This document shows positions 16,949-25,333 of a stretch of DNA of 64,000 nt, piece after piece. Position numbers and translations under genes: made by a program. The notes under the pieces are model-generated. The model saw only the letters and a program-made list of their open reading frames with translations, ran no database searches and had not been told where the DNA came from. How positions within the stretch are numbered: the first letter of the stretch is position 1; every line of letters begins with the position of its first letter. Origin of the DNA: MedAcidi-G1 sp000817085 (GTDB lineage: Bacteria > Actinomycetota > Acidimicrobiia > Acidimicrobiales > MedAcidi-G1); assembly GCA_045568635.1 (NCBI GenBank), contig JBJLAO010000003.1, positions 124,001 through 188,000 on the forward strand, read 5' to 3'.

Positions 16949-16971
16949 GTTGGAAAAACCTGTAGTGAATG

Positions 16972-16990
16972 TTAGGTTTACCTAACATTA
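16972..16990 (+). promoter_or_regulatory. Candidate DtxR/IdeR operator 2
   Basis: TTAGGTTTACCTAACATTA agrees with the IdeR consensus at 16 of 19 positions by my count and contains the inverted repeat GTTAGGT-TT-ACCTAAC. It lies upstream of fbpA, 23 bp before a second box, which places the two about two helical turns apart on the same DNA face. Confidence 0.8.
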
Positions 16991-16994
16991 AATA

Positions 16995-17013
16995 TTAGGT
17001 TTGCCTAATATCC
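16995..17013 (+). promoter_or_regulatory. Candidate DtxR/IdeR operator 3
   Basis: TTAGGTTTGCCTAATATCC agrees with the IdeR consensus at 14 of 19 positions. It is the centre of the perfect 8-bp inverted repeat ATATTAGG-TTTG-CCTAATAT (16992-17011). The TTG at 17001, the only standard start codon for the longest fbpA frame, falls inside it. Confidence 0.75.
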
Positions 17014-17018
17014 ACTTT

Positions 17019-17024
17019 GGAGGG
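17019..17024 (+). promoter_or_regulatory. Ribosome binding site of fbpA
   Basis: GGAGGG lies 9 bases upstream of an in-frame ATC (17034) and downstream of the only in-frame TTG (17001). It therefore argues against the TTG start and for initiation at the near-cognate ATC. Confidence 0.65.
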
Positions 17025-17033
17025 AAATTCAAA

Positions 17034-18044
17034 ATCAAAAAAATACTTACAGCTATATTGGCAATTACGATACTGGCTACACCTGCATGCGGAAGTGACG
17101 AAGATTCTAAAACCCTTACTGTCTATTCTGGACGTAGCGAAAAACTCGTTGGTCCAATTTTTTCGGATTTTGAAGCCACTACTGGAATAAATCTAGAAAT
17201 TAAATACGGGTCTTCAAATGACTTAGCTTTAGCTATTTCAACTGAAGGGAACAAAACCCAAGCTGACGTATTCCTTTCCAGAAGTCCTGGACCCACCGGC
17301 TATCTGGCAGATCTAGACATGTTGGCAAACCTTGACAAAACTGTCTTAGAACGTGTACCTGTTGATCGTCGCTCACCTAATAATGACTGGGTTGGTTTTG
17401 CAGGAAGAGCGAGAGTTCTTGTTTATAACACTGATGAAATTGCGACTGTTGACTTGCCACAATCAGTCTTCGATTTAACCGATCCACTCTATAAAGGATT
17501 AGTGGCAGTACCCGGTTCAAATTCATCATTCCAAGATTGGTTTACTGTTTTCCGTCTTAGAAATGGTGATGACGAAGCTGTCAAATGGCTAAACGACATG
17601 GTTGCAAATGGGGCGCGTTTTTATCCTAAAAATAGAGCGATCGTTGAGGCAGTTAGCCGCAATGAAGTCACATTCGGACTGGTTAACCACTATTACAACT
17701 ATCAGGAGGTTGCATCTAATGGTGATGCACAACGCTCAGCAAATCATACTTTTGCACCTGGTGATGATGGAGGGCTTATGATTATGGCTACAGCAGCCAT
17801 CCTCGACAGAAGCAAAAACTACGATTCTGCCAATAAATTAATTGCTCACTTACTATCTAATGGGCAACAACGATACCTGACCGACTCCGTATACGAATAT
17901 CCACTTGCTATCGGCGTGGAGCCCAGCTCAGTTCTCCCACCCACCCCTATTGATGCGGTTGGTGCTGTCGATATAAACGACATAGCTGCAGAGTTTCGTC
18001 GCACTATAGAAATAATCGAAGCCAGTGGAATTCTAGATCAATAG
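17034..18044 (+). CDS. fbpA: Iron(III)-binding lipoprotein of an ABC transporter
   Basis: Extracellular substrate-binding protein of the FbpA/FutA iron family. The N-terminus KKILTAILAITILATPACGS is a complete lipoprotein signal with lipobox cysteine. The mature part starts LTVYSGRSEKL and contains VGFAGRARVLVYN and the tyrosine-rich NHYYNYQ that supplies iron-ligating tyrosines in this family. The start is odd: the frame has TTG at 17001 (inside a DtxR box, no Shine-Dalgarno) and ATC at 17034, which follows GGAGGG at a good distance and directly precedes KKIL. I use the ATC, which may be a true near-cognate start or a misread ATG. It is transcribed with fbpB (6-bp gap). Confidence 0.88.
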   Translation: MKKILTAILAITILATPACGSDEDSKTLTVYSGRSEKLVGPIFSDFEATTGINLEIKYGSSNDLALAISTEGNKTQADVFLSRSPGPTGYLADLDMLANLDKTVLERVPVDRRSPNNDWVGFAGRARVLVYNTDEIATVDLPQSVFDLTDPLYKGLVAVPGSNSSFQDWFTVFRLRNGDDEAVKWLNDMVANGARFYPKNRAIVEAVSRNEVTFGLVNHYYNYQEVASNGDAQRSANHTFAPGDDGGLMIMATAAILDRSKNYDSANKLIAHLLSNGQQRYLTDSVYEYPLAIGVEPSSVLPPTPIDAVGAVDINDIAAEFRRTIEIIEASGILDQ

Positions 18045-18050
18045 GAACAA

Positions 18051-19658
18051 ATGACCATTACAGCCGCTCCACGTCCGGAGAAAACTTCCCCCGCGATGAG
18101 TGGTATGGCTGTAATGGTCGCTGTTTGCTTTGCCTTACCTGGCTTTTATGTAATTTGGAGATTTCTAAATAGTAGCAGTCGATCTATAGATCTTATTTTC
18201 GAACAAAGAGCTATGGAACCTCTATGGAGAACTGTGCAACTTGCAGTTCTTGTATCAATTTCTTCGGCAATACTAGGAACATTTCTTGCATGGGCATGCA
18301 TCAAAACTGATATCCCGTGGAGTCGGTTCTGGAAAATCGTAGTACCTCTTCCTCTAGTATTTCCTAGTTTCGTGGGAGCGGCATCGCTATTATCGGGATT
18401 GACTTCTGGTGGAATACTGCATGATCTCTTATCTTTTTTCGGAATCGAACTTTCTTTTCGACTTCAAGGATTGACAGGTTCTTGGTTCGTGTTAACTCTT
18501 TTTACCTACCCTTACGTTTACCTTCCCGTCGCCGGACGCATAATGAAGCTCCCAACTTCTTTAGAAGAGAGTGCTCGAGTCCTAGGCAATAAATCTGGTA
18601 AAGCTTTTTTTCGCATTATTACTCCGCAATTAATGCCTTCAATACTTGCTGGCTCTCTGCTCGTGTTTCTATATACCTTAAGCGACTTCGGAGCTGTGCA
18701 TCTCATGAGATATGAAACCCTTACGCAAACAATTTTTCGTACCAGGCTTTTCGATCAAGAAAGATCCTTCGCCATGGCATTGATCTTGCTGATACTTGCT
18801 TTTGTTGTAATAACAGCAGAGAGAAAAATTTCTCGAAAAGCCACAGTATTTCCCAGTGCTATTGACCGTCCACCTATGATTATCTCGCTTGGAAAATGGC
18901 GCTGGCCAGCAGTTACAGTTTGTTTCTTAGTGGTCGGCCTCGCTCTGATTTCTCCTCTGGTTTCTATGGCTGATTGGGGTTTGATAAGTCAAATAAGTGG
19001 GCGATCTACTAGAGAGTTGCAACTTAATTGGGATTCAATAATTAACCCTGTCTGGTCTACACTATGGGTCAGTGTTATAACTGCTCTAATAGCCGTTGCA
19101 GTCTTGCTTCCAGTTGCATATCTTCAAACTCGATATAAGTCTCCCATAGGCGATGCCACTAATGCCTTAATCATCACCGGTTTTGCAATTCCCGGATTGG
19201 TAATAGCACTTTCGCTGATCTTCTGGACGTTGCATGCTTCACCATTTGATTTCCTCATTGGATCATTACCATTACTGATTTTTGCTTACATTGTCCACTT
19301 CGGTGCGCAGGCTCTGAGAACTTCTCAAATTGCAGTTAGTTCAGTTCCTCCTCCCCTAGAAGACGCTGCCCGTCTTTTAGGTGCTAAGAAAATTCGCAAA
19401 CTAACCACTGTGGATATTCCAATTATGGCTCCAGGACTTGCAGCTGGAGCCGGACTGGTAATGCTTTCCACAATGAAAGAACTGCCAGCCACTCTTTTAG
19501 CTTCGCCAATAGGGTTTCGGACTCTTGCAGTGGAAATTTGGGACACATATGAAGCCTCTTACCTAGCTGAAACTGCCATTTTGTCACTAATTCTAGTGAT
19601 ACTGAGTGGTATCCTAAGCTGGGGACTGATTGTTCGCCGAAACAGTATTTCTACCTGA
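18051..19658 (+). CDS. fbpB: Iron(III) ABC transporter permease, fused two-domain type
   Basis: Membrane channel of the ferric iron importer (535 aa, about 12 helices), made of two homologous halves as is usual for FbpB. Each half carries a cytoplasmic EAA-type loop that contacts the ATPase: EESARVLGNKSGKAFFRI in the first half and EDAARLLGAKKIRKLTTVD in the second. The gene follows fbpA closely and ends 2 bp before the end of the convergent DtxR-family gene, with no terminator visible between them. Transcription from each side would run antisense into the other gene. Confidence 0.92.
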   Translation: MTITAAPRPEKTSPAMSGMAVMVAVCFALPGFYVIWRFLNSSSRSIDLIFEQRAMEPLWRTVQLAVLVSISSAILGTFLAWACIKTDIPWSRFWKIVVPLPLVFPSFVGAASLLSGLTSGGILHDLLSFFGIELSFRLQGLTGSWFVLTLFTYPYVYLPVAGRIMKLPTSLEESARVLGNKSGKAFFRIITPQLMPSILAGSLLVFLYTLSDFGAVHLMRYETLTQTIFRTRLFDQERSFAMALILLILAFVVITAERKISRKATVFPSAIDRPPMIISLGKWRWPAVTVCFLVVGLALISPLVSMADWGLISQISGRSTRELQLNWDSIINPVWSTLWVSVITALIAVAVLLPVAYLQTRYKSPIGDATNALIITGFAIPGLVIALSLIFWTLHASPFDFLIGSLPLLIFAYIVHFGAQALRTSQIAVSSVPPPLEDAARLLGAKKIRKLTTVDIPIMAPGLAAGAGLVMLSTMKELPATLLASPIGFRTLAVEIWDTYEASYLAETAILSLILVILSGILSWGLIVRRNSIST

Positions 19659-19660
19659 CA

Positions 19661-20332
19661 CTAAAGTGAAGTAACTAAAATACGTTCCGAAGCGAACAAA
19701 TCAATTTCTAAATTCTTGCCATTGATTTCTACTTTTCTAATCCCCGCAGGTGTTATGCCTTTTATCTGAGCTTCACTTCCTGGCTTTAATTCTGCTTTTT
19801 CAAAATACTCCAATAGGCCATCTGCAAATTCAAGTTCTTCTGTAATCCTCTCGACAACAAAGGATTCTCCATCAGCTAAATTGCTCAAAACGACCGCATC
19901 TTCTGGAGCTCTATAATTAGACCCTGGGATTGGATTTCCATGAGGACATGTAGTTGGATCGTCAAGAATTTTTCTCATCGCTTCCTCTACAGAACCTGAA
20001 ATAATGTGTTCCCATTTGCCAGCTTCATGATGTGCTTCAGTCCAAGACAGACCTAAAACGTCAGCTAAAAAACATTCTGCCAGTCTGTGGCGACGGACTA
20101 CCTGTGTTGCCAAGTCTGTACCTTTTGAAGTCAACTTGATCTGTCCTGCAGCCAATTTAACTAACCCAACGTCAACCATACGATGAATCATTTCCGAAAC
20201 TGAAGGGGGTGCAACTCCTAGACGTTCCGCAATTCGTGCTTGTTTTACTTGAACCCCATCCTCCGCTAATTCAAATATAGTTTCACAATATTCCTCAAAA
20301 GCAGGATGGTGTTCAGGCGGCTGGAATGTCAT
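19661..20332 (-). CDS. DtxR/IdeR-family metal-dependent repressor
   Basis: Metal-sensing repressor (223 aa) with an N-terminal winged helix (VKQARIAERLGVAPPSVSEMIHRMV), a dimerisation/metal domain and a C-terminal SH3/FeoA-like domain. The IdeR-like stretch PTTCPHGNPIPGS is present. Metal ligands H82, E86, H101, E108 and H109 are kept. The residue matching IdeR C102 is G105, and the one matching IdeR M10 is E14, with E17 three residues on, as in manganese-type MntR (D8/E11). It is therefore a mixed site and metal specificity is open. The neighbouring iron transporter with three matching boxes makes it the obvious regulator of that operon. Confidence 0.9.
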   Translation of the reverse strand: MTFQPPEHHPAFEEYCETIFELAEDGVQVKQARIAERLGVAPPSVSEMIHRMVDVGLVKLAAGQIKLTSKGTDLATQVVRRHRLAECFLADVLGLSWTEAHHEAGKWEHIISGSVEEAMRKILDDPTTCPHGNPIPGSNYRAPEDAVVLSNLADGESFVVERITEELEFADGLLEYFEKAELKPGSEAQIKGITPAGIRKVEINGKNLEIDLFASERILVTSL

Positions 20333-20359
20333 AACTCTAGACTACATGCAAGTTTCTCT

Positions 20360-21349
20360 TTAGTCGAAAACTGCACCGGTTAGTTGTTCGCTTAGTCCCC
20401 AAAGTTTTTCAGCAGCCTCATCATCCAGAATATGACTAGCCATACTGCACGATCCTGGTGAACTATCTTCAGATGCAAGCGGAACACCTAATTGGCAATC
20501 AGCTAGATAATGCCCTCCTTGATTTTCAAGTGACTTTTCAACACAGGCCCAAACCGTTGTAGCCGCTCCTGCTTCAACCGTTTTGGGACTCATCATGTCA
20601 GTGCTGTCAGTTGGTTCTTCATCTGCTTTGACTTGTGATTTGCGTCTTTCTATAAGACTCGCCATATCTTCTTCTGTCATGTGTCTTCCCAATTCTGTGA
20701 AGATCATCCCTGGGTGAACTGAAAAAGCATGGATTCCTTTGTCCGCATACCGCCGATCAAACTCTCTTGCAAACAGCGCATTAGCTGATTTTGACTGCCC
20801 GTAACTGTCCCATCCGTCATAATCGCGTCTTTCAAACATCGGATCTTCTAAATTTACGCCACAAATGAGATGAGCTCCAGAAGACAGACACACGACTCTT
20901 GACGCCTCTGCTTTTTCCAATGCTGGCATCAGCAACCCAGTGAACAGATGGTGCCCTAAATGATTGACACCAAACTGTTGTTCAAAACCGTCAGTTGTGT
21001 GACCAAATGGAGTGCACATTATTCCTGCGTTGTTAACTAAAAGATCCAGGCTGTCATTTTTGCTGAGAAACTCTTCGGCGGAAGACGTGACATCTTTTAG
21101 AGACGCCAAGTTGAGCTCATGTAGGTCGAGTTTGGCCTCAGAATTACTCGAGAGGATTCTTTCTTTAGCTTCAGAATTTTTTGCATTGTCTCTTGCCGCC
21201 ATAATGACTGATGCCCCAGCTGTCGCTAGAGCACGCGCTGTTTCTTCACCTAATCCACCGGAAGCCCCCGTAACTAGAACTTTCTTACCAGATAAATCAA
21301 CGCTTTCTAGGATTTCTTTTGTTGTCGTGTCTTTATTCCATTTACTCAA
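20360..21349 (-). CDS. SDR-family oxidoreductase, retinol-dehydrogenase-like
   Basis: NAD(P)-dependent short-chain dehydrogenase (329 aa). It has the nucleotide-binding motif TGASGGLGEETARALA, the structural NNAGIM, a catalytic serine in CLSSGAH, and the active-site pair in YGQSKSANALF. The overall pattern resembles the retinol dehydrogenase/WW-domain oxidoreductase subgroup, which includes many bacterial enzymes of unknown substrate. The start is TTG at 21349, fixed by an AAGGAGG six bases upstream. It is a single gene between the iron regulator and a divergent nitronate monooxygenase. Confidence 0.88.
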   Translation of the reverse strand: MSKWNKDTTTKEILESVDLSGKKVLVTGASGGLGEETARALATAGASVIMAARDNAKNSEAKERILSSNSEAKLDLHELNLASLKDVTSSAEEFLSKNDSLDLLVNNAGIMCTPFGHTTDGFEQQFGVNHLGHHLFTGLLMPALEKAEASRVVCLSSGAHLICGVNLEDPMFERRDYDGWDSYGQSKSANALFAREFDRRYADKGIHAFSVHPGMIFTELGRHMTEEDMASLIERRKSQVKADEEPTDSTDMMSPKTVEAGAATTVWACVEKSLENQGGHYLADCQLGVPLASEDSSPGSCSMASHILDDEAAEKLWGLSEQLTGAVFD

Positions 21350-21355
21350 AGCTTT

Positions 21356-21362
21356 CCTCCTT
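21356..21362 (-). promoter_or_regulatory. Ribosome binding site fixing a TTG start (SDR gene)
   Basis: On the minus strand AAGGAGG precedes the TTG at 21349 by 6 bases. This near-perfect Shine-Dalgarno is the reason for accepting the TTG start. Confidence 0.8.
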
Positions 21363-21473
21363 AATAATCAATAATCTAGGTCGCTGCAGTTCGTTTCTAA
21401 TGATTGGGCTAGGCAAATAGTCAATGACATAATTTTTCGGGCAAACTTAGATACGACGCAACGGGGAGAATGA

Positions 21474-22619
21474 ATGAAAACATCAGTAACTGAAATGTTA
21501 GGAATCGAATTTCCTATTCTCGCATTTAGTCATTGCAGAGACGTAGTGGCTGCAGTTTCTAAAGCTGGTGGTCTGGGAGTGCTGGGAGCTGTAGGTCACA
21601 GCGATAAGGACCTTGAAATTGATTTGAAATGGATCGAGGAGGAAGTTGGCGATTCTCCATACGGGGTTGATCTGATAGTCCCAGCTCGATACGCCGGAGA
21701 CGGTGAAGGTGGCTTAAAAATCGAAGATATTGCTGCAATGATCCCTGATGAGCACAGAAAATTCCTTGAAGAATTACTTGAACGGTATGAAGTGCCCGAA
21801 GAAGCTCCTGAGGAATCAAAGTCATCCGATAGCTGGTCGGAGAGATCCACTGACGCCCCTTTTTCCGCAAATCGCGCTGCCCGTCAAATAGAAATAGCTC
21901 TAGCTCACAAACCATCTTTAATGGCCAATGCGTTAGGGCCTCCTCCAAAGGAAATGATCGACAAATGCCATGCAGCAGGTGTGAAAGTAGCTGCATTGGC
22001 AGGAGCACGCACGCATGCTGAAAGACACGTGAACGCAGGGGTCGACATGATAATCGCTCAAGGGTACGAAGCGGGAGGCCACACCGGCGAGATAGGATCT
22101 ATGGTTTTAATTCCAGAGATTGTTGACGCCGCAGGTTCTGTACCTGTTGTTGGCGCAGGAGGTATTGGAAGAGGCAGACAGATGGCAGCTGCAATGGCTT
22201 TAGGAGCAGCGGGAGTTTGGTGTGGCTCAGTATGGTTAACTACTGAAGAAGCAGAAACTCACCCTGTAGTAAAAGAAAAAATGTTAGCTGCAGGATCTGG
22301 TGACACCCTCAGGTCACGTTCTCTGACAGGTAAGCCCGCAAGAATGCTAAAAAGTGCATGGACTGAAGAATGGGCTAGAGAAGATACACCTGATCCTCTC
22401 GGCATGCCTTTGCAACCTATTTTAACTGACGGTTCACAGGCTCGAATCAACAGAACAGCTCATCATTCCGGTTCTGGATCAGAGAAACTTGCAACTTATT
22501 TTGTAGGTCAGATTGTTGGGTCAATGAACCGAGCACGACCAGCTGGCCAAGTGGTCATAGATATGATTGAGGAATTTATCGAATCTTGTGAATCTCTAGC
22601 TGAGCAATTAGAAACTTGA
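21474..22619 (+). CDS. Nitronate monooxygenase / 2-nitropropane dioxygenase family protein
   Basis: FMN-dependent TIM-barrel enzyme (381 aa) that oxidises alkyl nitronates such as propionate-3-nitronate in studied members. The family pattern is clear: IEFPILAFSHCRDVVAAVSKAGGLGVLGA at the N-terminus (quoted in part), VDMIIAQGYEAGGHTGEIG and VPVVGAGGIGRGRQMAAAMA for FMN phosphate binding, then GVWCGSVWLTT. The start ATG 21474 has GGGGAG about 6 bases upstream. The C-terminal third is longer than in classical NMOs, as in actinobacterial homologues, where the physiological substrate is usually unknown. Confidence 0.87.
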   Translation: MKTSVTEMLGIEFPILAFSHCRDVVAAVSKAGGLGVLGAVGHSDKDLEIDLKWIEEEVGDSPYGVDLIVPARYAGDGEGGLKIEDIAAMIPDEHRKFLEELLERYEVPEEAPEESKSSDSWSERSTDAPFSANRAARQIEIALAHKPSLMANALGPPPKEMIDKCHAAGVKVAALAGARTHAERHVNAGVDMIIAQGYEAGGHTGEIGSMVLIPEIVDAAGSVPVVGAGGIGRGRQMAAAMALGAAGVWCGSVWLTTEEAETHPVVKEKMLAAGSGDTLRSRSLTGKPARMLKSAWTEEWAREDTPDPLGMPLQPILTDGSQARINRTAHHSGSGSEKLATYFVGQIVGSMNRARPAGQVVIDMIEEFIESCESLAEQLET

Positions 22620-22625
22620 TTTAAA

Positions 22626-23450
22626 TCATAAATTTATTGTCTCAAGATCAGATGGAAGAATAATTTCACCTTCAAAATGTTCAGAAGCCATTTGTATCCA
22701 CTGGTCAATATCTTCTTGCGTTGAAGGGGCAGGCACACAATGGTTTAAAACCAGAGTTTTAACTCCTGCTTTAGTTGCCGTACGAGCCGCATCTTCAACT
22801 GTCGAGTGGTAATCAAGGACGTCCAAAAGACGTTTTATTGGAAGTTGTTTGATCAGATCGTCTCTTATGACGGTCTGTACGTACACATCTGCACCTGAGC
22901 AAAGTTCATCTAGACCCGCACATGGAATCGTGTCTCCTGCTAGAACAATCGAACTGCCTTCTGCTTCAATTCTGTATCCGACCGTCGGGTGGACTGGCTT
23001 GTGCTCGGTAAGAGCTACGGTAATTCGTACCTGTTCGTCGTCTAAGATAACTCCTGCAGTAGTCTCGGTTACCTCAAGCTGAGGCGGTGAATCCAGATCT
23101 GAATGATGCTCAATTCGATATCCGATATCGGGCCCAAGCATCTCTAGTGTGTTTTCAATGAAATTCTCCGTGCCTTCTGGCCCAACTATCGGTAGAGGTG
23201 GAGCCGGAAACCCCTGAATCCACCTAGTCGTAATTAAATCATTTACATCTGTTACATGATCACTGTGCAAATGAGTGATAAGAAGCCTCTCAATCGTTAT
23301 AGGTGGGACTCCGGCAGCTGCCAAACGCATCAGACAACCTCTTCCGCAGTCAATAAGAAAACTACGATCTGCTACTTTTACCAACTGCGAGGGGCCAGAA
23401 CGATTAGGGTCTGGAAGCGGAGTCCCAGTGCCAGTCATAATTAATTCCAT
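22626..23450 (-). CDS. Metallo-beta-lactamase-fold hydrolase
   Basis: Zinc hydrolase of the MBL fold (274 aa) with the motif H60-x-H62-x-D64-H65 in LLITHLHSDHVTD, further metal residues around TEHKPVHP and LAGDT, and a late NHC. The opening MELIMTGTGTPLPDPNRSGPSQL resembles RNase Z/AtsA-type proteins; AtsA-type members act on aryl sulfates and others on RNA. The exosite arm typical of a true tRNase Z is not obvious, so a small-molecule hydrolase is more likely. It converges with the nitronate monooxygenase gene, and the two stop codons lie in a 12-bp palindrome, TGATTTAAATCA. Confidence 0.85.
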   Translation of the reverse strand: MELIMTGTGTPLPDPNRSGPSQLVKVADRSFLIDCGRGCLMRLAAAGVPPITIERLLITHLHSDHVTDVNDLITTRWIQGFPAPPLPIVGPEGTENFIENTLEMLGPDIGYRIEHHSDLDSPPQLEVTETTAGVILDDEQVRITVALTEHKPVHPTVGYRIEAEGSSIVLAGDTIPCAGLDELCSGADVYVQTVIRDDLIKQLPIKRLLDVLDYHSTVEDAARTATKAGVKTLVLNHCVPAPSTQEDIDQWIQMASEHFEGEIILPSDLETINL

Positions 23451-23454
23451 TTGA

Positions 23455-24225
23455 TTAACTCAGATTATTGAAACTAACAAGTCCTCCGCCGTCGAGAACT
23501 AAAGTTTGGCCTGTCATCCATCCAGATGATTCACTAGCAAGGTACAAAGCAGCCGACGCTATGTCCTGAGTCTCGCCCAGACGCTTTAGAGGATAGCTTT
23601 GAGCCACAATGTCACCCTGTCCGCCTTCCCACAAGGCCTTTGCAAAATCTGTCTTGATTAAACCTGGTGCAATCGCGTTAACTCGAACGCTGGGCGCAAG
23701 CTCCGCAGCTAATTGCATAGTTAAATGAATCAAAGCAGCTTTGGTTATGTCATATGGGCCAAGTATCGGGTTAGTTGAGAGTCCTCCCACTGAGGAAATG
23801 TTGACGATGTTTCCACCATTTTCTTTCATCCAGAGGTTCCAACATTTTTGACTCCACAGCAATGGCCCTGTGAGGTTTACTTCGATTGTTTTATCCCAGC
23901 GGGGAACATCAACATCTATTGTCGGTCCAGCATATGGATTTGTCGCGGCATTGTTAATGAGAATATCTACGCTTCCAAAAGTCGAAAGCGTAGCTTGGAC
24001 CGCACTTTCAATGTCTTCGATCCGACCAGCATTACCAGCCTCAAATGCTAGGTCACCGCCAGTTTCTTCAGTAATTTCTTTTACAGCTTCCTCGCATACC
24101 TCAGCCTTGCGGCTGGTAATCATTACTTTTGCTCCTGCCGAAGCAAGTTCGGCTGCTATTGCCTTGCCGATACCTCGAGAACCGCCGGTCACTATCGCTA
24201 CTTTTCCGTTTAAATCTGTATCCAT
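23455..24225 (-). CDS. SDR-family oxidoreductase (classical, FabG-like)
   Basis: Classical short-chain dehydrogenase (256 aa). It has TGGSRGIGKAIAAELA at the N-terminus, NNAATNP, catalytic serine in NISSVGG, YDITKAALIHL for the Tyr/Lys pair, VRVNAIAPGLIKTDFA and a C-terminal SSGWMTGQTLVLDGGG. It acts in the cytoplasm on an unknown alcohol/ketone or 3-oxoacyl substrate. It lies 4 bp upstream of the MBL gene on the same strand, so the pair is probably one transcript. Divergent from the orphan gene at 24274. Confidence 0.9.
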   Translation of the reverse strand: MDTDLNGKVAIVTGGSRGIGKAIAAELASAGAKVMITSRKAEVCEEAVKEITEETGGDLAFEAGNAGRIEDIESAVQATLSTFGSVDILINNAATNPYAGPTIDVDVPRWDKTIEVNLTGPLLWSQKCWNLWMKENGGNIVNISSVGGLSTNPILGPYDITKAALIHLTMQLAAELAPSVRVNAIAPGLIKTDFAKALWEGGQGDIVAQSYPLKRLGETQDIASAALYLASESSGWMTGQTLVLDGGGLVSFNNLS

Positions 24226-24273
24226 ATCTCGACTTTATCTACTAAAAGATCTGATGGGCCGATCAGGCAAAAG

Positions 24274-25329
24274 ATGCGGAAACTCTGCAAAGATTGGGTC
24301 GTGGGAGATAAAAGAGATATTGAGTTGCTTCTCGAGCCTGAAGATGAATACAACCATGAACCTGATGACGTTTCTAACTACAACGAATCAATGTATTTCA
24401 ATCTGATTGATCATTCTCAGAGAATCGGTGGCTGGTTTAGATTGGGTAATCGAGTTAATGAGAATTACGCAGAAATGACCTGTTGCATCTATTTACCGAA
24501 TGGGCGTGTTGGTTTCATGTATAAGAAACCAGAAATTCAAACAAACGATGTTTTTGATGCTGGGGGTATGCGTTTCGAAGTGGTCGAACCTTTTAAGGAG
24601 TTAAAACTTTCTTACGAAGGGAAAGTGTGTGTCTTGGACAAGCCAAATGATATGGCTGAACCTAAAAAAGCTTTTACTGAAAATCCCATGGTAGATACGA
24701 AAGTCGAGCTGACATTCAATGGCATTTCCCCAATGTTTGGTGGACGTCCAGTGGAAAAATCAACAGGAAAAGAACCTGCTCAAAAAATGGAAGAATCTTT
24801 TTCAAAAGCACACTATGAACAACACATATCCGGAAAAGGGACTGTAGAAGTTGGAGATGAACGTTTTGAGTTAAATGGTTTGGGCCTACGAGATAAATCA
24901 TGGGGTGCCCGGTATTGGCAGGCAATCGCCTGGTACCGCTGGCTGCCAATGGCTTTCACTGATGATTTCGCGATGATGATTTCATTAATTAGCAAAGATG
25001 GCATAACGGCCTCAAGTGGAGGAATGGTTCTTCACGATGACACTTACCATTTGATTAGAAGTGTGGAAATTGATTCTGTTTGGGATGACAATTGGTATCA
25101 GAAATCTCTTAAAGCTCGGATATCGACAGATGACAGAGACTATGAAATTAAAGGTGAAGTTGAGTCTCTAATACCACTCAGGAATCAAAGAACCAATCCA
25201 GATGGTAAACAACTCTTTACACGTATAACTGAAGGTCTCACACGCTATGAGTGTGATGGCGTGACTGGATGGGGAATGTCTGAATATTTGGATCAGATTG
25301 TTGACGGAATTCCCATAGGAGCTGTATAA
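24274..25329 (+). CDS. Hydroxyneurosporene synthase (CrtC)/DUF7064-like protein of unknown function
   Basis: A 351-aa soluble-looking protein without signal peptide or membrane segment. It is rich in Trp, Tyr and acidic residues. The repeated short motifs (NESMYFNLID, GGWFRLGNR, ELNGLGLRDKSWGARYWQ, then a run of hydrophobic beta-strand-like segments) resemble the two-domain lipocalin-like fold of CrtC/AttH and DUF7064 proteins, where the DKSWG-type turn is the most conserved point. That link is from pattern memory and is tentative. It is divergent from an SDR and followed by tag. No catalytic residues can be assigned. The start at ATG 24274 has no clear Shine-Dalgarno. Confidence 0.55.
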   Translation: MRKLCKDWVVGDKRDIELLLEPEDEYNHEPDDVSNYNESMYFNLIDHSQRIGGWFRLGNRVNENYAEMTCCIYLPNGRVGFMYKKPEIQTNDVFDAGGMRFEVVEPFKELKLSYEGKVCVLDKPNDMAEPKKAFTENPMVDTKVELTFNGISPMFGGRPVEKSTGKEPAQKMEESFSKAHYEQHISGKGTVEVGDERFELNGLGLRDKSWGARYWQAIAWYRWLPMAFTDDFAMMISLISKDGITASSGGMVLHDDTYHLIRSVEIDSVWDDNWYQKSLKARISTDDRDYEIKGEVESLIPLRNQRTNPDGKQLFTRITEGLTRYECDGVTGWGMSEYLDQIVDGIPIGAV

Positions 25330-25333
25330 GTCT

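Noticed and set aside
21559..22008. 149-codon minus-strand frame
   Set aside because: Shadow of the nitronate monooxygenase gene; no start context and no recognisable protein pattern.
22617..22628. Palindrome TGATTTAAATCA as a terminator
   Set aside because: It has almost no G/C and simply contains the two convergent stop codons; no U-run beyond chance.
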